DNA of 64,000 nt from Qaidamihabitans albus (GTDB lineage Bacteria > Actinomycetota > Actinomycetes > Mycobacteriales > Pseudonocardiaceae): NCBI RefSeq assembly GCF_016464705.1, contig NZ_JAEHOB010000002.1, positions 372,001 through 436,000 on the forward strand, in the 5' to 3' direction. The notes under the pieces are model-generated. The model was given only the letters and a program-made list of their open reading frames with translations, was not told the origin of the DNA and searched no databases. A program made the translations under genes and the position numbers. Positions 36,007-44,892 of the stretch are shown here, piece after piece (the first letter of the stretch is position 1; each line of letters starts with the position of its first letter).

Positions 36007-36914
36007 GCGTCGGGGGCGTACAGCAGGCGGTTGGCCGTGTTCTCCGGCAACCCGGTCAGCGCGTCCTCGGTGGCACCGGCCACCACGGCCTCGGTGGTCT
36101 CCGCGGCGCTCGCCTCGGGGTGCCGCGCCCGGTACAGCGCCGCCACGCCCGCGACGTGCGCCGCTGCCGCCGACGTACCGGACAGCTCGAACGTCCCGCC
36201 ACCGAGCCCCGGGACCTCGATCTCCGCGCCGGGGGCGTACAGGTCGACCGCCGGGCCGAAGTTGGACGTCTCCACCATCCGGTCGCCGCGATCGCTCGCG
36301 CCGACGGTCAGCAGCTCCGGCACGCGCCCGGGGGAGTGCTCACCCGCGTCGCCCGACGAACCGCCCGCGGGCACGGCGACCGGCATCACCTCGGCGAGCC
36401 CGCGCACGGCCTCGTCGACGGCCTCGCTCGTGGGGCCGCCGATGCCGATCATCGCGACGGCCGGCTGCTGCGCGTTGTTCACCACCCAGTCGATCCCGGC
36501 CACCACGGTAAGGCCGTTGCCGCCGCCCTCGGCGTCCAGCACCCGGACCGGCACGATGCGCACACCCTTCGCGACGCCGTAGCGCTCGCCGCCGATGATC
36601 CCCGCCAGCCCGGTGCCGTGCCCGTTGGCATCCATGGCGAAGTCGTCGCCGTCGACGAAGTCACGTCCGCGCCACACGCGACCCTCGAAGTCGGGATGGG
36701 TGCCGTCCACCCCGGTGTCGATCACGTACACGGTGACCTCGGCGGCGTCGGTGTCGTAGCGGTACCGCTGGTCGAGGCCCTCCCGCTGGTCGATCCGGTC
36801 GAGCCCCCAGTTCGGCGGGTCGAGCTGCTCGCGGGGCTGCGCGTGCGCGGGCGCCGCGGCGACCAGGGTGGCCACGCACGCGGTGAGCACGGTCAGAGCC
36901 AGTCGTTGTGCCAT
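36000..36914 (-). CDS. Secreted S8 subtilisin-like protease with altered oxyanion site
   Basis: 304 aa. Signal peptide LALTVLTACVATLVAAAPAHA, then the S8 fold with catalytic Asp in YVIDTGVDGTHPDFEG, His in GHGTGLAG and Ser in LSGTSAAAAHVAG. The Asn that forms the oxyanion hole (usually AAGN) is replaced: the stretch reads VPAGGSSGDAG. No I9 propeptide precedes the catalytic domain. Activity may therefore be reduced, or folding may follow another route. The terminal Ser-stop codons come from palindrome copy D. ATG 36914 is used; GTG 36920 is possible. Confidence 0.88.
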   Translation of the reverse strand: MAQRLALTVLTACVATLVAAAPAHAQPREQLDPPNWGLDRIDQREGLDQRYRYDTDAAEVTVYVIDTGVDGTHPDFEGRVWRGRDFVDGDDFAMDANGHGTGLAGIIGGERYGVAKGVRIVPVRVLDAEGGGNGLTVVAGIDWVVNNAQQPAVAMIGIGGPTSEAVDEAVRGLAEVMPVAVPAGGSSGDAGEHSPGRVPELLTVGASDRGDRMVETSNFGPAVDLYAPGAEIEVPGLGGGTFELSGTSAAAAHVAGVAALYRARHPEASAAETTEAVVAGATEDALTGLPENTANRLLYAPDAS

Positions 36915-36989
36915 GCGCACCCGTCTACCCGCTCGCCTCCGGTTCCGAAAGCCGGCTACCACCATCGGGTACGTCAGCGCACGCCCGGC

Positions 36990-37035
36990 CTCGTGAGTGC
37001 GCACCCGCGTTAGAACTCGCGTAGGCACTCACGAG
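36990..37035. repeat. 46-bp palindromic element, copy E
   Basis: Arms CTCGTGAGTGCGCACCCG and GCACTCACGAG around GTTAGAAC; 14 nt after the recG stop and upstream of the subtilase gene. Confidence 0.96.
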
Positions 37036-37049
37036 GGCGGGACGGGCGG

Positions 37050-39209
37050 CTAGGACTTCTCCAGGAACTCCGCGCTGTCGGCGTCGATCACCTCGGCGAC
37101 CAGGTGCGCGAGCCCGAGGTGCTCACCCAGTGCGGGGTCCTCATCGACGATCCGCTGCGCCGTCGTGCGGGCCTGGGCGATCAGGTGCTCGTCCTGCAAC
37201 AGCGACAGCAGCTTGAGCCCGGACCGCTTGCCGGACTGGGCGGCCCCGAGGACGTCGCCCTCCCTGCGCAGCTCCAGGTCGAGCCGGGACAGCTCGAAAC
37301 CGTCCAGAGTGGACTCCACCGCGGACAGCCTGGCGCGCGTGCTTGTGCCGTCGAGCGCCTCGGTGACCAGCAGGCACAGCCCCGGGACGTCGCCACGGCC
37401 GACCCGTCCGCGCAACTGGTGCAGCTGGCTGACCCCGAACCGGTCCGCGTCCATGATCACCATCGCGGTCGCGTTCGGCACGTTCACGCCGACCTCGATG
37501 ACCGTGGTCGCCACGAGCACGTCCAGCTTGCCCGCGGCGAAGGCCCGCATCACCGAGTCCTTCTCGTCGCTGGGCAGCCTGCCGTGCAGCACCCCGATCC
37601 GCAGGTCCCGCAACGGTCCCTCCGCCAGTTGCGGCGCCAGGTCGAGCACCGCGATCGCGGGCCGCTTGTCGCTCTTGTCCGCGGGCGGCTCGTCGCCGAT
37701 GCGCGGGCACACGATGTAGGCCTGGTGGCCCTTGCCGACCTCCTCGGCCAGCCGCTGCCACACCCGTTCCAGCCACGCCGGCTTCTCCGCGACGGGCACC
37801 ACCGTGGTCGAGATCGGCGAACGGCCCGCGGGCAGTTCGCGCAGCGACGAGATCTCCAGGTCGCCGTACACCGTCATCGCCACCGTGCGCGGGATCGGCG
37901 TCGCAGTCATGACCAGCACGTGCGGGCTGGTGAAGTCGGCACCACGAGAACGCAGCGCGTCCCGCTGCTCCACCCCGAACCGGTGCTGCTCGTCGACCAC
38001 CGCCAGTGCGAGGTCGGCGAAGGACACGTGCTCCTGGATCAGCGCGTGCGTGCCGACGATGATGCCCGCCGCCCCGCTCGCCGCGTCGAGCAGCGCCTGC
38101 TTGCGCTCCTTCGCCGGCATCGACCCGGTCAGCAACGCGATCCTGGTTGCGTTCTCGGCGGCCCCCAGCTCGCCGGCCATCCCGAGGTCACCGAGCATCT
38201 CCCGGAGCGAACGGGCGTGCTGAGCCGCGAGCACCTCGGTGGGGGCGAGCATCGCGGCCTGCTTGCCCGCGTCCACCACCTGCAGCATGGCCCGCAGTGC
38301 CACGATCGTCTTCCCGCTGCCGACCTCGCCCTGCAGCAGCCGGTTCATCGGATGCTCGCTCGCCAGGTCCGTGGCGATGCTGTCGCCGACCTCCCGCTGC
38401 CCCGCGGTGAGCTCGAACGGCAGCCGGGCGTCGAACGCCTCGGCGATGCCGCCCGGTTTCGGCGGGCACGCGGGCGCCGCGCGGGACACGGCCGAGTAGC
38501 GGCGCTGGGCGAAGATGAGCTGGATCGCCATCGCCTCGTCCCACTTCAGCCTTACCCGGGCGCTGTCCAGCGCCTCCCAGCTCGGCGGCCGGTGGATGTT
38601 GCGCAGGGCCTCGGTGAGCTCGTCCAGCCGGTACCGCGCCCGTAGCGAGTCGGGCAGTGGGTCCGGCTGCGGGTCGAGCACGTCGAGCACCTGCCGTACG
38701 CACTTGCCGATCGTCCACGACTGGATCCCCGCCGCGGCCGGGTACACCGGGATGATCTCGGCGAGAAAGCTGTCCATCGTGGACATCTCGTAGTCGTCGG
38801 GGTCGAGCAGCTCGTACTCGGGGTTGGCGAGCTGGAGCGTGTTGCGGAACGCGTTGACCTTCCCGGCGAACAGCCCCGTGGTCCCCGGCCGCAGCTCGCG
38901 CTCGCGCCAGACCTGGTTGCCGAAGAACGCGCAGTTCAGCTTCCGGTGGCCGTCGGTCAGCACGACCTCGAGGATGCTGCCCTTGCGGGCACGCATCGGC
39001 TTCTTCGTGACGTGCTGGACCCGCGCCAGCACCGTGGCATGCTCGCCGATCTCCAGCCCGGCGATGTCGGTGAGCTCACCGCGCTTGGCGTAGCGGCGCG
39101 GGTAGTGCCGCAGCAGCTCGCCGACCGTGTTGATGTCGAGCGACTTCGCGAGCGCGTCCGCGCTCCGCGCGCCGAGCAGCGAGCGCAGCGGGTCCTGCAT
39201 CGTGGCCAT
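37050..39209 (-). CDS. recG: ATP-dependent DNA helicase RecG
   Basis: 719 aa. N-terminal wedge/OB domain, then helicase motifs GEVGSGKT (Walker A), VVDEQHRFGV (DEQH box), MTATPIPRT, and the RecG C-terminal motif QLRGRVGRGDVPGLCLL. It reverses stalled replication forks. ATG 39209 follows GGAG at 5 nt; a GTG at 39215 overlaps the upstream stop and is an alternative. It follows the DAK2 gene in the same order as in mycobacteria. Confidence 0.96.
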   Translation of the reverse strand: MATMQDPLRSLLGARSADALAKSLDINTVGELLRHYPRRYAKRGELTDIAGLEIGEHATVLARVQHVTKKPMRARKGSILEVVLTDGHRKLNCAFFGNQVWRERELRPGTTGLFAGKVNAFRNTLQLANPEYELLDPDDYEMSTMDSFLAEIIPVYPAAAGIQSWTIGKCVRQVLDVLDPQPDPLPDSLRARYRLDELTEALRNIHRPPSWEALDSARVRLKWDEAMAIQLIFAQRRYSAVSRAAPACPPKPGGIAEAFDARLPFELTAGQREVGDSIATDLASEHPMNRLLQGEVGSGKTIVALRAMLQVVDAGKQAAMLAPTEVLAAQHARSLREMLGDLGMAGELGAAENATRIALLTGSMPAKERKQALLDAASGAAGIIVGTHALIQEHVSFADLALAVVDEQHRFGVEQRDALRSRGADFTSPHVLVMTATPIPRTVAMTVYGDLEISSLRELPAGRSPISTTVVPVAEKPAWLERVWQRLAEEVGKGHQAYIVCPRIGDEPPADKSDKRPAIAVLDLAPQLAEGPLRDLRIGVLHGRLPSDEKDSVMRAFAAGKLDVLVATTVIEVGVNVPNATAMVIMDADRFGVSQLHQLRGRVGRGDVPGLCLLVTEALDGTSTRARLSAVESTLDGFELSRLDLELRREGDVLGAAQSGKRSGLKLLSLLQDEHLIAQARTTAQRIVDEDPALGEHLGLAHLVAEVIDADSAEFLEKS

Positions 39210-39211
39210 CG

Positions 39212-40798
39212 TCACTCCACACCCATCACCAGCAGTGCATCCGTCTGACCACCGGGATAGCACACCAGTTCGACCTCCGGATGCCCGGCACGCAGGCGTT
39301 CGGCGATCGCGTCGCCGATCCCGGCGGGCGCGTCGCGCCCGGTCAGCACCGTGGCGAGCTCGCCACCGACCGCCAGCATCCGCTCGAGCATGGCCAGCGC
39401 CGCCCGCTCGACCGCGCCCTCGGGCTCGATCAGCACCACCTCGCCGTCGACAAGACCGACCAGGTCACCGGCCTGCGCACGGCCGACCCAGGTGATCGAC
39501 TCCTCGCCCGCCACCACCAGCTCCGCGCGCCTGGTCGCCGCGGCCGCCTCGGCCATCGCCACCACGTCGTCGTTGGCGCGGCGGTCCGGGTCGTGCACCG
39601 CGAGCGCGGCGAGCACCTGCACCGGCGAGGCGCACGGGACGACGACCACGTCGCGGTCCTCCAGCATCGCGTGGCCCGCGACGCGCTCGGCCGCGGCGGT
39701 GAGCCGGACATCACCGGGCAGCACCGTCACGTGGGTCGCCGCGGTCTCGGTGACGAGGCCGATCAGCTCCTCGGCGGTCGGCTCCGCACCGGCCCGCACC
39801 GCCAGGACGGGAGCGCCCTCCGCGCCGATGAGCTCCGCGAGCGCCGCGCCGCGCACCACGGCGACGACCGCGCGGTTGTCCCTGGCCACGCCGGTGTCCG
39901 GCGGTGCGGGCGTCATCAGCGGCTCTACCCGTACGCGGTGCGGCCTGCCGTGCGCGAGCCCGGCCTCGATCGCCGCGCCGATGTCGCCGCAGTGGACGTG
40001 CACCGCGTGGTTGCCCGCGCCGTCGCCCGCGACCGTGACGCTGTCGCCGAGCCCGGACAGCGCCCTGCGCAGCGCGGGCAGCGCCGTCTCGTCGGCGTCC
40101 GCGAGCAGGTACATGACCTCCCAGGCGCGGGGAGCCTCCGGAGCGGGAGCCTGTGCCCGCAGCGGGTGCGAGTGCTCGATCTGCGCGCCGGTGACCACGC
40201 TCAGCAACGCGTCGAGTACGGCGACCACGCCCCGGCCGCCTGCGTCGACGACCCCGGCCACGGCCAGGGCGGCCAGCTGGTTCGGGGTCTCGTCGAGCGC
40301 GTCGGCGGCCGCCTTCGCGGCGGCCTCGGCGACCTCGGCGACGCCGCGGACCGAACCGGGCTCACCGACCGCGGTCGCCACCGCGTGCAGGACGCTGAGC
40401 ATCGTGCCCGCGACCGGGCGGGCCACCGCCTCGGTGGCCACCGAATCGGCCCGGACCAGCGCCGCGGCCAGCGCCGGGCCGTCCAGCTCCGGTGCCTCGC
40501 CCGCCGACTCGGCGATCCCGCGCAGCACCTGCGAGATGATCACTCCCGAGTTGCCGCGCGCGGCGTGCACACCGCCACGGGCCAGCACGCCCAGCGCCGG
40601 ACCGGCGTCCGCGACGCCGGGTTCCGCTGCGAGCGCGTCCCGCGCACCGGTCAGCGTGTGCAGCAGGTTGGACCCGGTGTCGGAGTCGGCGACCGGGTAG
40701 ACGTTGATGCCGTCGATGTCCGCCCGCAACGCGCCGAGGCTGTGCACGCACGCGTCGGCCCACCTGCGTACGGCCGCCGCGTCCAAGGCCTGCACCAC
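39212..40798 (-). CDS. DAK2-domain (FakA/YloV-like) protein
   Basis: 528 aa. DhaL/DAK2 N-terminal domain (INVYPVADSDTGSNLLHTLTGARD, ARGNSGVIISQVLRG), middle FakA-like region (VVDAGGRGVVAVLDALLS), and C-terminal domain ending YPGGQTDALLVMGVE. In Firmicutes such proteins pair with FakB to phosphorylate exogenous fatty acids; the actinobacterial role is not established. GTG 40798 has AGAGG at 4 nt. It is upstream of recG and divergent from rpmB. Confidence 0.88.
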   Translation of the reverse strand: MVQALDAAAVRRWADACVHSLGALRADIDGINVYPVADSDTGSNLLHTLTGARDALAAEPGVADAGPALGVLARGGVHAARGNSGVIISQVLRGIAESAGEAPELDGPALAAALVRADSVATEAVARPVAGTMLSVLHAVATAVGEPGSVRGVAEVAEAAAKAAADALDETPNQLAALAVAGVVDAGGRGVVAVLDALLSVVTGAQIEHSHPLRAQAPAPEAPRAWEVMYLLADADETALPALRRALSGLGDSVTVAGDGAGNHAVHVHCGDIGAAIEAGLAHGRPHRVRVEPLMTPAPPDTGVARDNRAVVAVVRGAALAELIGAEGAPVLAVRAGAEPTAEELIGLVTETAATHVTVLPGDVRLTAAAERVAGHAMLEDRDVVVVPCASPVQVLAALAVHDPDRRANDDVVAMAEAAAATRRAELVVAGEESITWVGRAQAGDLVGLVDGEVVLIEPEGAVERAALAMLERMLAVGGELATVLTGRDAPAGIGDAIAERLRAGHPEVELVCYPGGQTDALLVMGVE

Positions 40799-40940
40799 GT
40801 ATCCTCTCCACACGGGCTCCAGGGACAGTGGCGAGGGTAGCGACCCGGCGTCGGCGGCCGGGAGCGCACCGGCTACCCTGTTCGAGGTTGCCCGGCACAG
40901 CCGGGCCGATTAGTTTCCCTATTCTCGAGGAGTGTTCGAC

Positions 40941-41132
40941 GTGGCTGCCGTGTGCGACGTCTGTGGCAAGGGGCCGGGCTTCGGCAAGTCGGTCTCACAC
41001 TCCCACCGGCGTACCAACCGCCGGTGGAACCCGAACATCCAGACCGTGCACGCGAAGATCGGGCTGTCTCAGCGCAAGCGCCTGAACGTGTGCACGTCGT
41101 GCCTCAAGGCGGGCAAGGTCGTCCGCGGCTGA
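40941..41132 (+). CDS. rpmB: 50S ribosomal protein L28, zinc-binding type
   Basis: 63 aa. [33 protein letters not shown] with CDVC and CTSC zinc pairs: the C+ paralogue. Actinobacteria often also carry a cysteine-free L28 expressed under zinc limitation, which is not seen here. GTG 40941 has GAGGAG 8 nt upstream. It ends in a strong terminator. Confidence 0.97.
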   Translation: MAAVCDVCGKGPGFGKSVSHSHRRTNRRWNPNIQTVHAKIGLSQRKRLNVCTSCLKAGKVVRG

Positions 41133-41150
41133 GCCACCTCACGACGACGA

Positions 41151-41178
41151 AGGGCCCGGTGAGCGATCACCGGGCCCT
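41151..41178. terminator. rpmB/ung bidirectional terminator
   Basis: 12-bp perfect stem AGGGCCCGGTGA / TCACCGGGCCCT with GCGA loop followed by TTCTCG. It lies between convergent rpmB and ung. Confidence 0.88.
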
Positions 41179-41206
41179 TTCTCGTGCGCTCGGAACGGCG
41201 GCGTGC

Positions 41207-41884
41207 CTACGGCAGCTTCCAGTCGATCGGCCCGGCGCCCTGCTGCTCCAGCAGCTCGTTGGCGCGGCTGAACGGCCGGGAGCCGAAGAACCCGTTGTGC
41301 GCCGACAGCGGGCTCGGGTGCACCGACTCGACGCACGGCACGGCACCGAGCAGCGGCTTGAGCTTGCGGGCGTTGCTGCCCCACAGGATCGCCACCATCG
41401 GCCGGTTCCGGGCCGCGAGCGCCTTGATGGCCTGCTCGGTGACCTCCTCCCAGCCCTTGCCCTGGTGGGAGTTCGGCTTGCCCGGCTGCACCGTGAGCGC
41501 CCTGTTGAGCAGCAGCACGCCCTGCCGGGTCCACGGCGTGAGGTCGCCGTTGGCAGGCAGCGGATGCCCCAGGTCGTCGCTGTACTCCTTGAAGATGTTG
41601 ACCAGGCTCTTCGGCAACGGTCGGACGTCCGGCGCCACGGCGAAGCACAGACCGATCGGATGGCCCGGTGTCGGGTAGGGGTCCTGGCCGACGATGAGCA
41701 CGCGCACGTCGTCGAACGGCTGCTGGAACGCGCGCAGGATGTTCTCGCCCGAGGGCAGGTAGCGCCGGCCCGCGGCCACCTCGGCCCGCAGGAACTCGCC
41801 CATGGCGGCGATCCGGTCCCCGACGGGTTCGAGGGCGCTCGCCCAGCCTGACTCGACGATCTCGGGCAGCGGTCGTGCGGTCAC
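41207..41884 (-). CDS. ung: Uracil-DNA glycosylase
   Basis: 225 aa. Family-1 motifs [16 protein letters not shown] (~70-85) and [17 protein letters not shown]. It removes uracil from DNA. GTG 41884 is used, giving the mature family start. It is the last gene of a thiL-GNAT-carbonic anhydrase-ung cluster with small gaps. Confidence 0.97.
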   Translation of the reverse strand: MTARPLPEIVESGWASALEPVGDRIAAMGEFLRAEVAAGRRYLPSGENILRAFQQPFDDVRVLIVGQDPYPTPGHPIGLCFAVAPDVRPLPKSLVNIFKEYSDDLGHPLPANGDLTPWTRQGVLLLNRALTVQPGKPNSHQGKGWEEVTEQAIKALAARNRPMVAILWGSNARKLKPLLGAVPCVESVHPSPLSAHNGFFGSRPFSRANELLEQQGAGPIDWKLP

Positions 41885-41904
41885 GGCCAGCGACTCTAGC
41901 GCGC

Positions 41905-42426
41905 TCAGTCCAGGCGGCGAAGCTCGGCCCGGAATGTCTTCGCGCGCCGCGCGTAGCCGTCCACCACGGCCGCGATCTGCTCCGGTCCGAACGAGGTGTT
42001 GGGCCGCGTCTTCGCCGGTACGCCCAGTGCGATGTGCCCGGAAGGGACGTGTGCGCCGTAGGAGAGCACGGCGCCTGCGCCGACCATCCCGCCGTCTTCG
42101 ACCACACTGCCGTTGAGCACGACCGACCCGGAGGCGATGAGACAGCCGGTGCCGATCGTCGCGCCCTCGACGTGCACGGAGTGCCCGATCGCCGACTCCG
42201 CCCCGAGGATCGTCGGATGCTGCCACGTGCAGTGCAGCACGCACCCGTCCTGCACGTTCGCCCGCTCTCCCAGCTCGATGTGGCCGTGGTCGCCGCGCAG
42301 CACGGTCTGCGGCCACACCGACGCCCCTGCCGCGATCCGCACGTCGCCGATCACGGTCGCGTCCGGATGGACATAGGCGTCCGGGTGGATGCTCGGCTCC
42401 AGCTCACCGAGCGCGTAGATCGCCAT
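41905..42426 (-). CDS. Gamma-class carbonic anhydrase family protein
   Basis: 173 aa left-handed beta-helix with hexapeptide repeats. Zinc ligands are plausible in VLHCTWQHP and IGHSVHVEG; the conserved [18 protein letters not shown] motif is present. It may hydrate CO2 or act as a ligand-binding homologue. GGAG lies 5 nt before ATG 42426. Confidence 0.9.
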   Translation of the reverse strand: MAIYALGELEPSIHPDAYVHPDATVIGDVRIAAGASVWPQTVLRGDHGHIELGERANVQDGCVLHCTWQHPTILGAESAIGHSVHVEGATIGTGCLIASGSVVLNGSVVEDGGMVGAGAVLSYGAHVPSGHIALGVPAKTRPNTSFGPEQIAAVVDGYARRAKTFRAELRRLD

Positions 42427-42434
42427 CGCCGCTC

Positions 42435-42905
42435 CTACAGGTCCTTCGCCAGGCAGATGCTCTCCGGCTCGTGCCGGTACGTCCCGAACTTCGGGATGTC
42501 CGTGTAGCCCGCCGAACGGTACAGCGCGATCGCCTCCGGCTGCCGCGTGCCGGTCTCCAGCACGACCCTCCTGCGCCCCGCGGCAGCCGCCGTGCGTTCC
42601 AGTTCCGCCAGCACGGCTCTGGCGAAGCCCCGCCCGCGCGCCTCGTCGACGACGTACATGCGCTTGAGCTCGGCGTCCCCGGGCCGGAACTCGGGCTCCG
42701 GGCCGTCGTGCGCGCGCCAGCCGCCACTGGCCACCGGCACGTCGTCGAGGTAGCCGAGCAGGAAGAGGCCGTCCGGCGGCGCGAACTCGGCCGGATCGAC
42801 CGGCGTCACGTCGGGGTCGCCGTAGCGGCGCACGTACTCCTGCTGCACGGCGTCGATCAGCTTCACCGCGTCGGGATGGTCGAAGGGGGTGATCCGGATG
42901 TCCAC
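42435..42905 (-). CDS. GNAT-family N-acetyltransferase
   Basis: 156 aa. Acetyl-CoA loop VVDEARGRGFARAVLAELERTA and the terminal YRSAGYTDIPKFGTY are typical. Substrate unknown. It lies in the thiL-ung operon, 18 nt after thiL. Start GTG 42905. Confidence 0.9.
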   Translation of the reverse strand: MDIRITPFDHPDAVKLIDAVQQEYVRRYGDPDVTPVDPAEFAPPDGLFLLGYLDDVPVASGGWRAHDGPEPEFRPGDAELKRMYVVDEARGRGFARAVLAELERTAAAAGRRRVVLETGTRQPEAIALYRSAGYTDIPKFGTYRHEPESICLAKDL

Positions 42906-42923
42906 CCGTCCAATGAAACCGGA

Positions 42924-43892
42924 TCAGCGCCAGTGCGCCCAACCGCTTTCCCCCTCGTACGGGCTGCCGTCGACGGTCACCCCGGTGTCCGGCAGCAGCA
43001 CGCCGCCGATCCGGGTCCAGCCCTCCGGCAGATCGGTGTAGGACGGGAAGGTGGCCACCAGCGCGTGATCCTCACCACCGGTGAGCACCCAGCGCAGCGG
43101 ATCGGCGCCGAGCGCCGAGCCCACGTCGACCAGCTTCCGGTCCACCGTCAGCCGGTCGGTCTGGACGTCGATCCCGACGTCCGACTCCGCCGCCAGGTGC
43201 CCGAGGTCGGCGAGGAGGCCGTCGGACACGTCGATCATCGCGGTCGCACCCGCGAGCGCCGCCGCCGGACCCGCCGCGTACGGCGGCTCGGGATAGCGCT
43301 GGGCGTTGACGACGCCGACCGGCGAGCGGAAACCACGGCCCAGCACGGCGAGCCCGGCGGCCGCCCAGCCGAGCCGTCCGCACACGGCGACGATGTCACC
43401 CGGCCGGGCGCCCGAGCGGGTCACCGGCGCGCGGCCGCCGAGGTCCCCCAGCGCCGTGATGCTGATCACGATCGCGTCGGCGCGGACCACGTCCCCGCCG
43501 ACCACGCCGACCCGGGCCCGGGTCGCCTCGTCCCACATCCCGTCGGTCAGCTCCGCGAGCAACGCGGTCTCGGTGTCGGCGGGGCACGCGAGCCCGACGA
43601 GCACCGACGTGGGCACGGCACCCATCGCGGCGATGTCGGCGAGGTTCACCGCCACCGCCTTGCGGCCGACGTTGGCCGGACTGGACCAGCCGAACTTGAA
43701 GTGCACGCCCTGCACCAGCACGTCCGTCGTGGCGACGACCCTTCCGTCGGGCGCGGCGACCACCGCCGCGTCGTCGCCGGGGCCGAGCAGGGTCGTCGAC
43801 GGCTGCACCCGTCCCTCCGTCATCGCACGGATCAGGCCGAACTCACCGATCTCGGCCACGGTGCCCTCACCGGACGTGGATCTCTCGTGCAC
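42924..43892 (-). CDS. thiL: Thiamine-monophosphate kinase
   Basis: 322 aa. PGDDAAVV N-terminal motif, DVLVQGVHF, NLADIAAMGAVP and GVVGGDVVRAD are ThiL hallmarks (phosphorylates thiamine monophosphate to the pyrophosphate). GTG 43892 has GGAGG at 6 nt; the longer open frame is not supported. Divergent from the RAM-domain gene. Confidence 0.95.
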   Translation of the reverse strand: MHERSTSGEGTVAEIGEFGLIRAMTEGRVQPSTTLLGPGDDAAVVAAPDGRVVATTDVLVQGVHFKFGWSSPANVGRKAVAVNLADIAAMGAVPTSVLVGLACPADTETALLAELTDGMWDEATRARVGVVGGDVVRADAIVISITALGDLGGRAPVTRSGARPGDIVAVCGRLGWAAAGLAVLGRGFRSPVGVVNAQRYPEPPYAAGPAAALAGATAMIDVSDGLLADLGHLAAESDVGIDVQTDRLTVDRKLVDVGSALGADPLRWVLTGGEDHALVATFPSYTDLPEGWTRIGGVLLPDTGVTVDGSPYEGESGWAHWR

Positions 43893-44018
43893 AAAACACC
43901 TCCGGTGCTTGTCCGCTCGCGCCACCGACTACTCGGATATCCGATCATTGCCCACCTGCGGTACGTTGCTGACAACGTTCCTATCCTGAGCCGATCGATC
44001 CAGACGAAGGGGCGCGCC

Positions 44019-44252
44019 GTGGTCCACGCATACATCCTCATCCAGACCGAGGTCGGCAAGGCCGCCTCCGTCGCGGCCGAGATCGCCGGCATCCCCGGCG
44101 TCACCAGTTCGGAGGATGTCACCGGGCCGTACGACGTCATCGTCCGCGCCGCCGCCGACAACGTCGACCAGCTCGGTCAGCTCGTGGTGGCGAAGGTACA
44201 GAACGTCGAGGGCATCACGCGCACCCTGACCTGCCCCGTGGTGCACCTCTGA
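44019..44252 (+). CDS. Stand-alone Lrp/AsnC ligand-binding (RAM) domain protein
   Basis: 77 aa: AYILIQTEVGKAASVAAEIAGIPGV...ITRTLTCPVVHL is only the RAM effector-binding domain, with no helix-turn-helix. Such small proteins may modulate full-length Lrp regulators or bind amino acids. AAGGGG lies 6 nt before GTG 44019. Neighbours: thiL (divergent) and the DUF3515 gene. Confidence 0.85.
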   Translation: MVHAYILIQTEVGKAASVAAEIAGIPGVTSSEDVTGPYDVIVRAAADNVDQLGQLVVAKVQNVEGITRTLTCPVVHL

Positions 44253-44274
44253 CGGGTCCGGTGGCGGTAACGGC

Positions 44275-44832
44275 ATGAGCAGCGGTGCCCAGGAGACCGG
44301 TGCGCCCTCCCGGAAGGTTCTCGTCGTCGCGGCGGCACTCGCCGTGGCCCTCGCCATCGCGGTGGCCGTGGTCGGGCTGACGTACGGCTCGGGCGAACCG
44401 TCCGATGCCGGTGAGTCGGGCGGCCCGCTCCCGCTCGTGGCGGTGCCGGCGCCGCAGTCGGACACCCCGCAGTGCGGCAGGCTGATCGAGGCGCTGCCAC
44501 CGGAGCTCGAGTCGTCCGGGACGACCCTGCAGCGGCGTGAGCTGGCCGAGCCTGCGCCCCCCGCCACCGTCGCGTGGGGCGGACCGGAGGCGGTCGTCCT
44601 GCGCTGCGGGCTCGAACGGCCGGCGGAGCTCACCCGGACCGCGTCGCTGCGCAGCATCAACGGCGTCCAGTGGCTCCAGGTGCCCGGCCAGGGCAGCGCG
44701 ACCTGGTACGTGGTGGATCGCGACGTCTACGCGGCACTCACGGTTCCGGAAGGGACCGGGACCGGACCGCTGCAGGCCGTCTCCGACACCGTGTCCGCGA
44801 CACTGCCCCCGGTGCCGCCGCGATTCGACTGA
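44275..44832 (+). CDS. DUF3515-family membrane/secreted protein
   Basis: 185 aa. One transmembrane helix (VLVVAAALAVALAIAVAVVGLTYG) and an extracytoplasmic domain with two cysteines (CGRLIEALPPEL, VVLRCGLERPAEL) typical of DUF3515. It sits in the thiL-ddl interval, as in mycobacteria. Function unknown. Palindrome copy F starts 5 nt after the TGA. Confidence 0.88.
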   Translation: MSSGAQETGAPSRKVLVVAAALAVALAIAVAVVGLTYGSGEPSDAGESGGPLPLVAVPAPQSDTPQCGRLIEALPPELESSGTTLQRRELAEPAPPATVAWGGPEAVVLRCGLERPAELTRTASLRSINGVQWLQVPGQGSATWYVVDRDVYAALTVPEGTGTGPLQAVSDTVSATLPPVPPRFD

Positions 44833-44837
44833 CCCGC

Positions 44838-44883
44838 CTCGTGCGTGCGCAAACGAGTTCTAACTCGCGTGCGCACTCACGAG
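44838..44883. repeat. 46-bp palindromic element, copy F
   Basis: CTCGTGCGTGCGCAA...GCGCACTCACGAG around GTTCTAAC. One arm base differs from consensus (GTGCGTG). Lies between convergent DUF3515 and ddl genes, 5 and 9 nt from their stops. Confidence 0.96.
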
Positions 44884-44892
44884 GGTGGCGCG

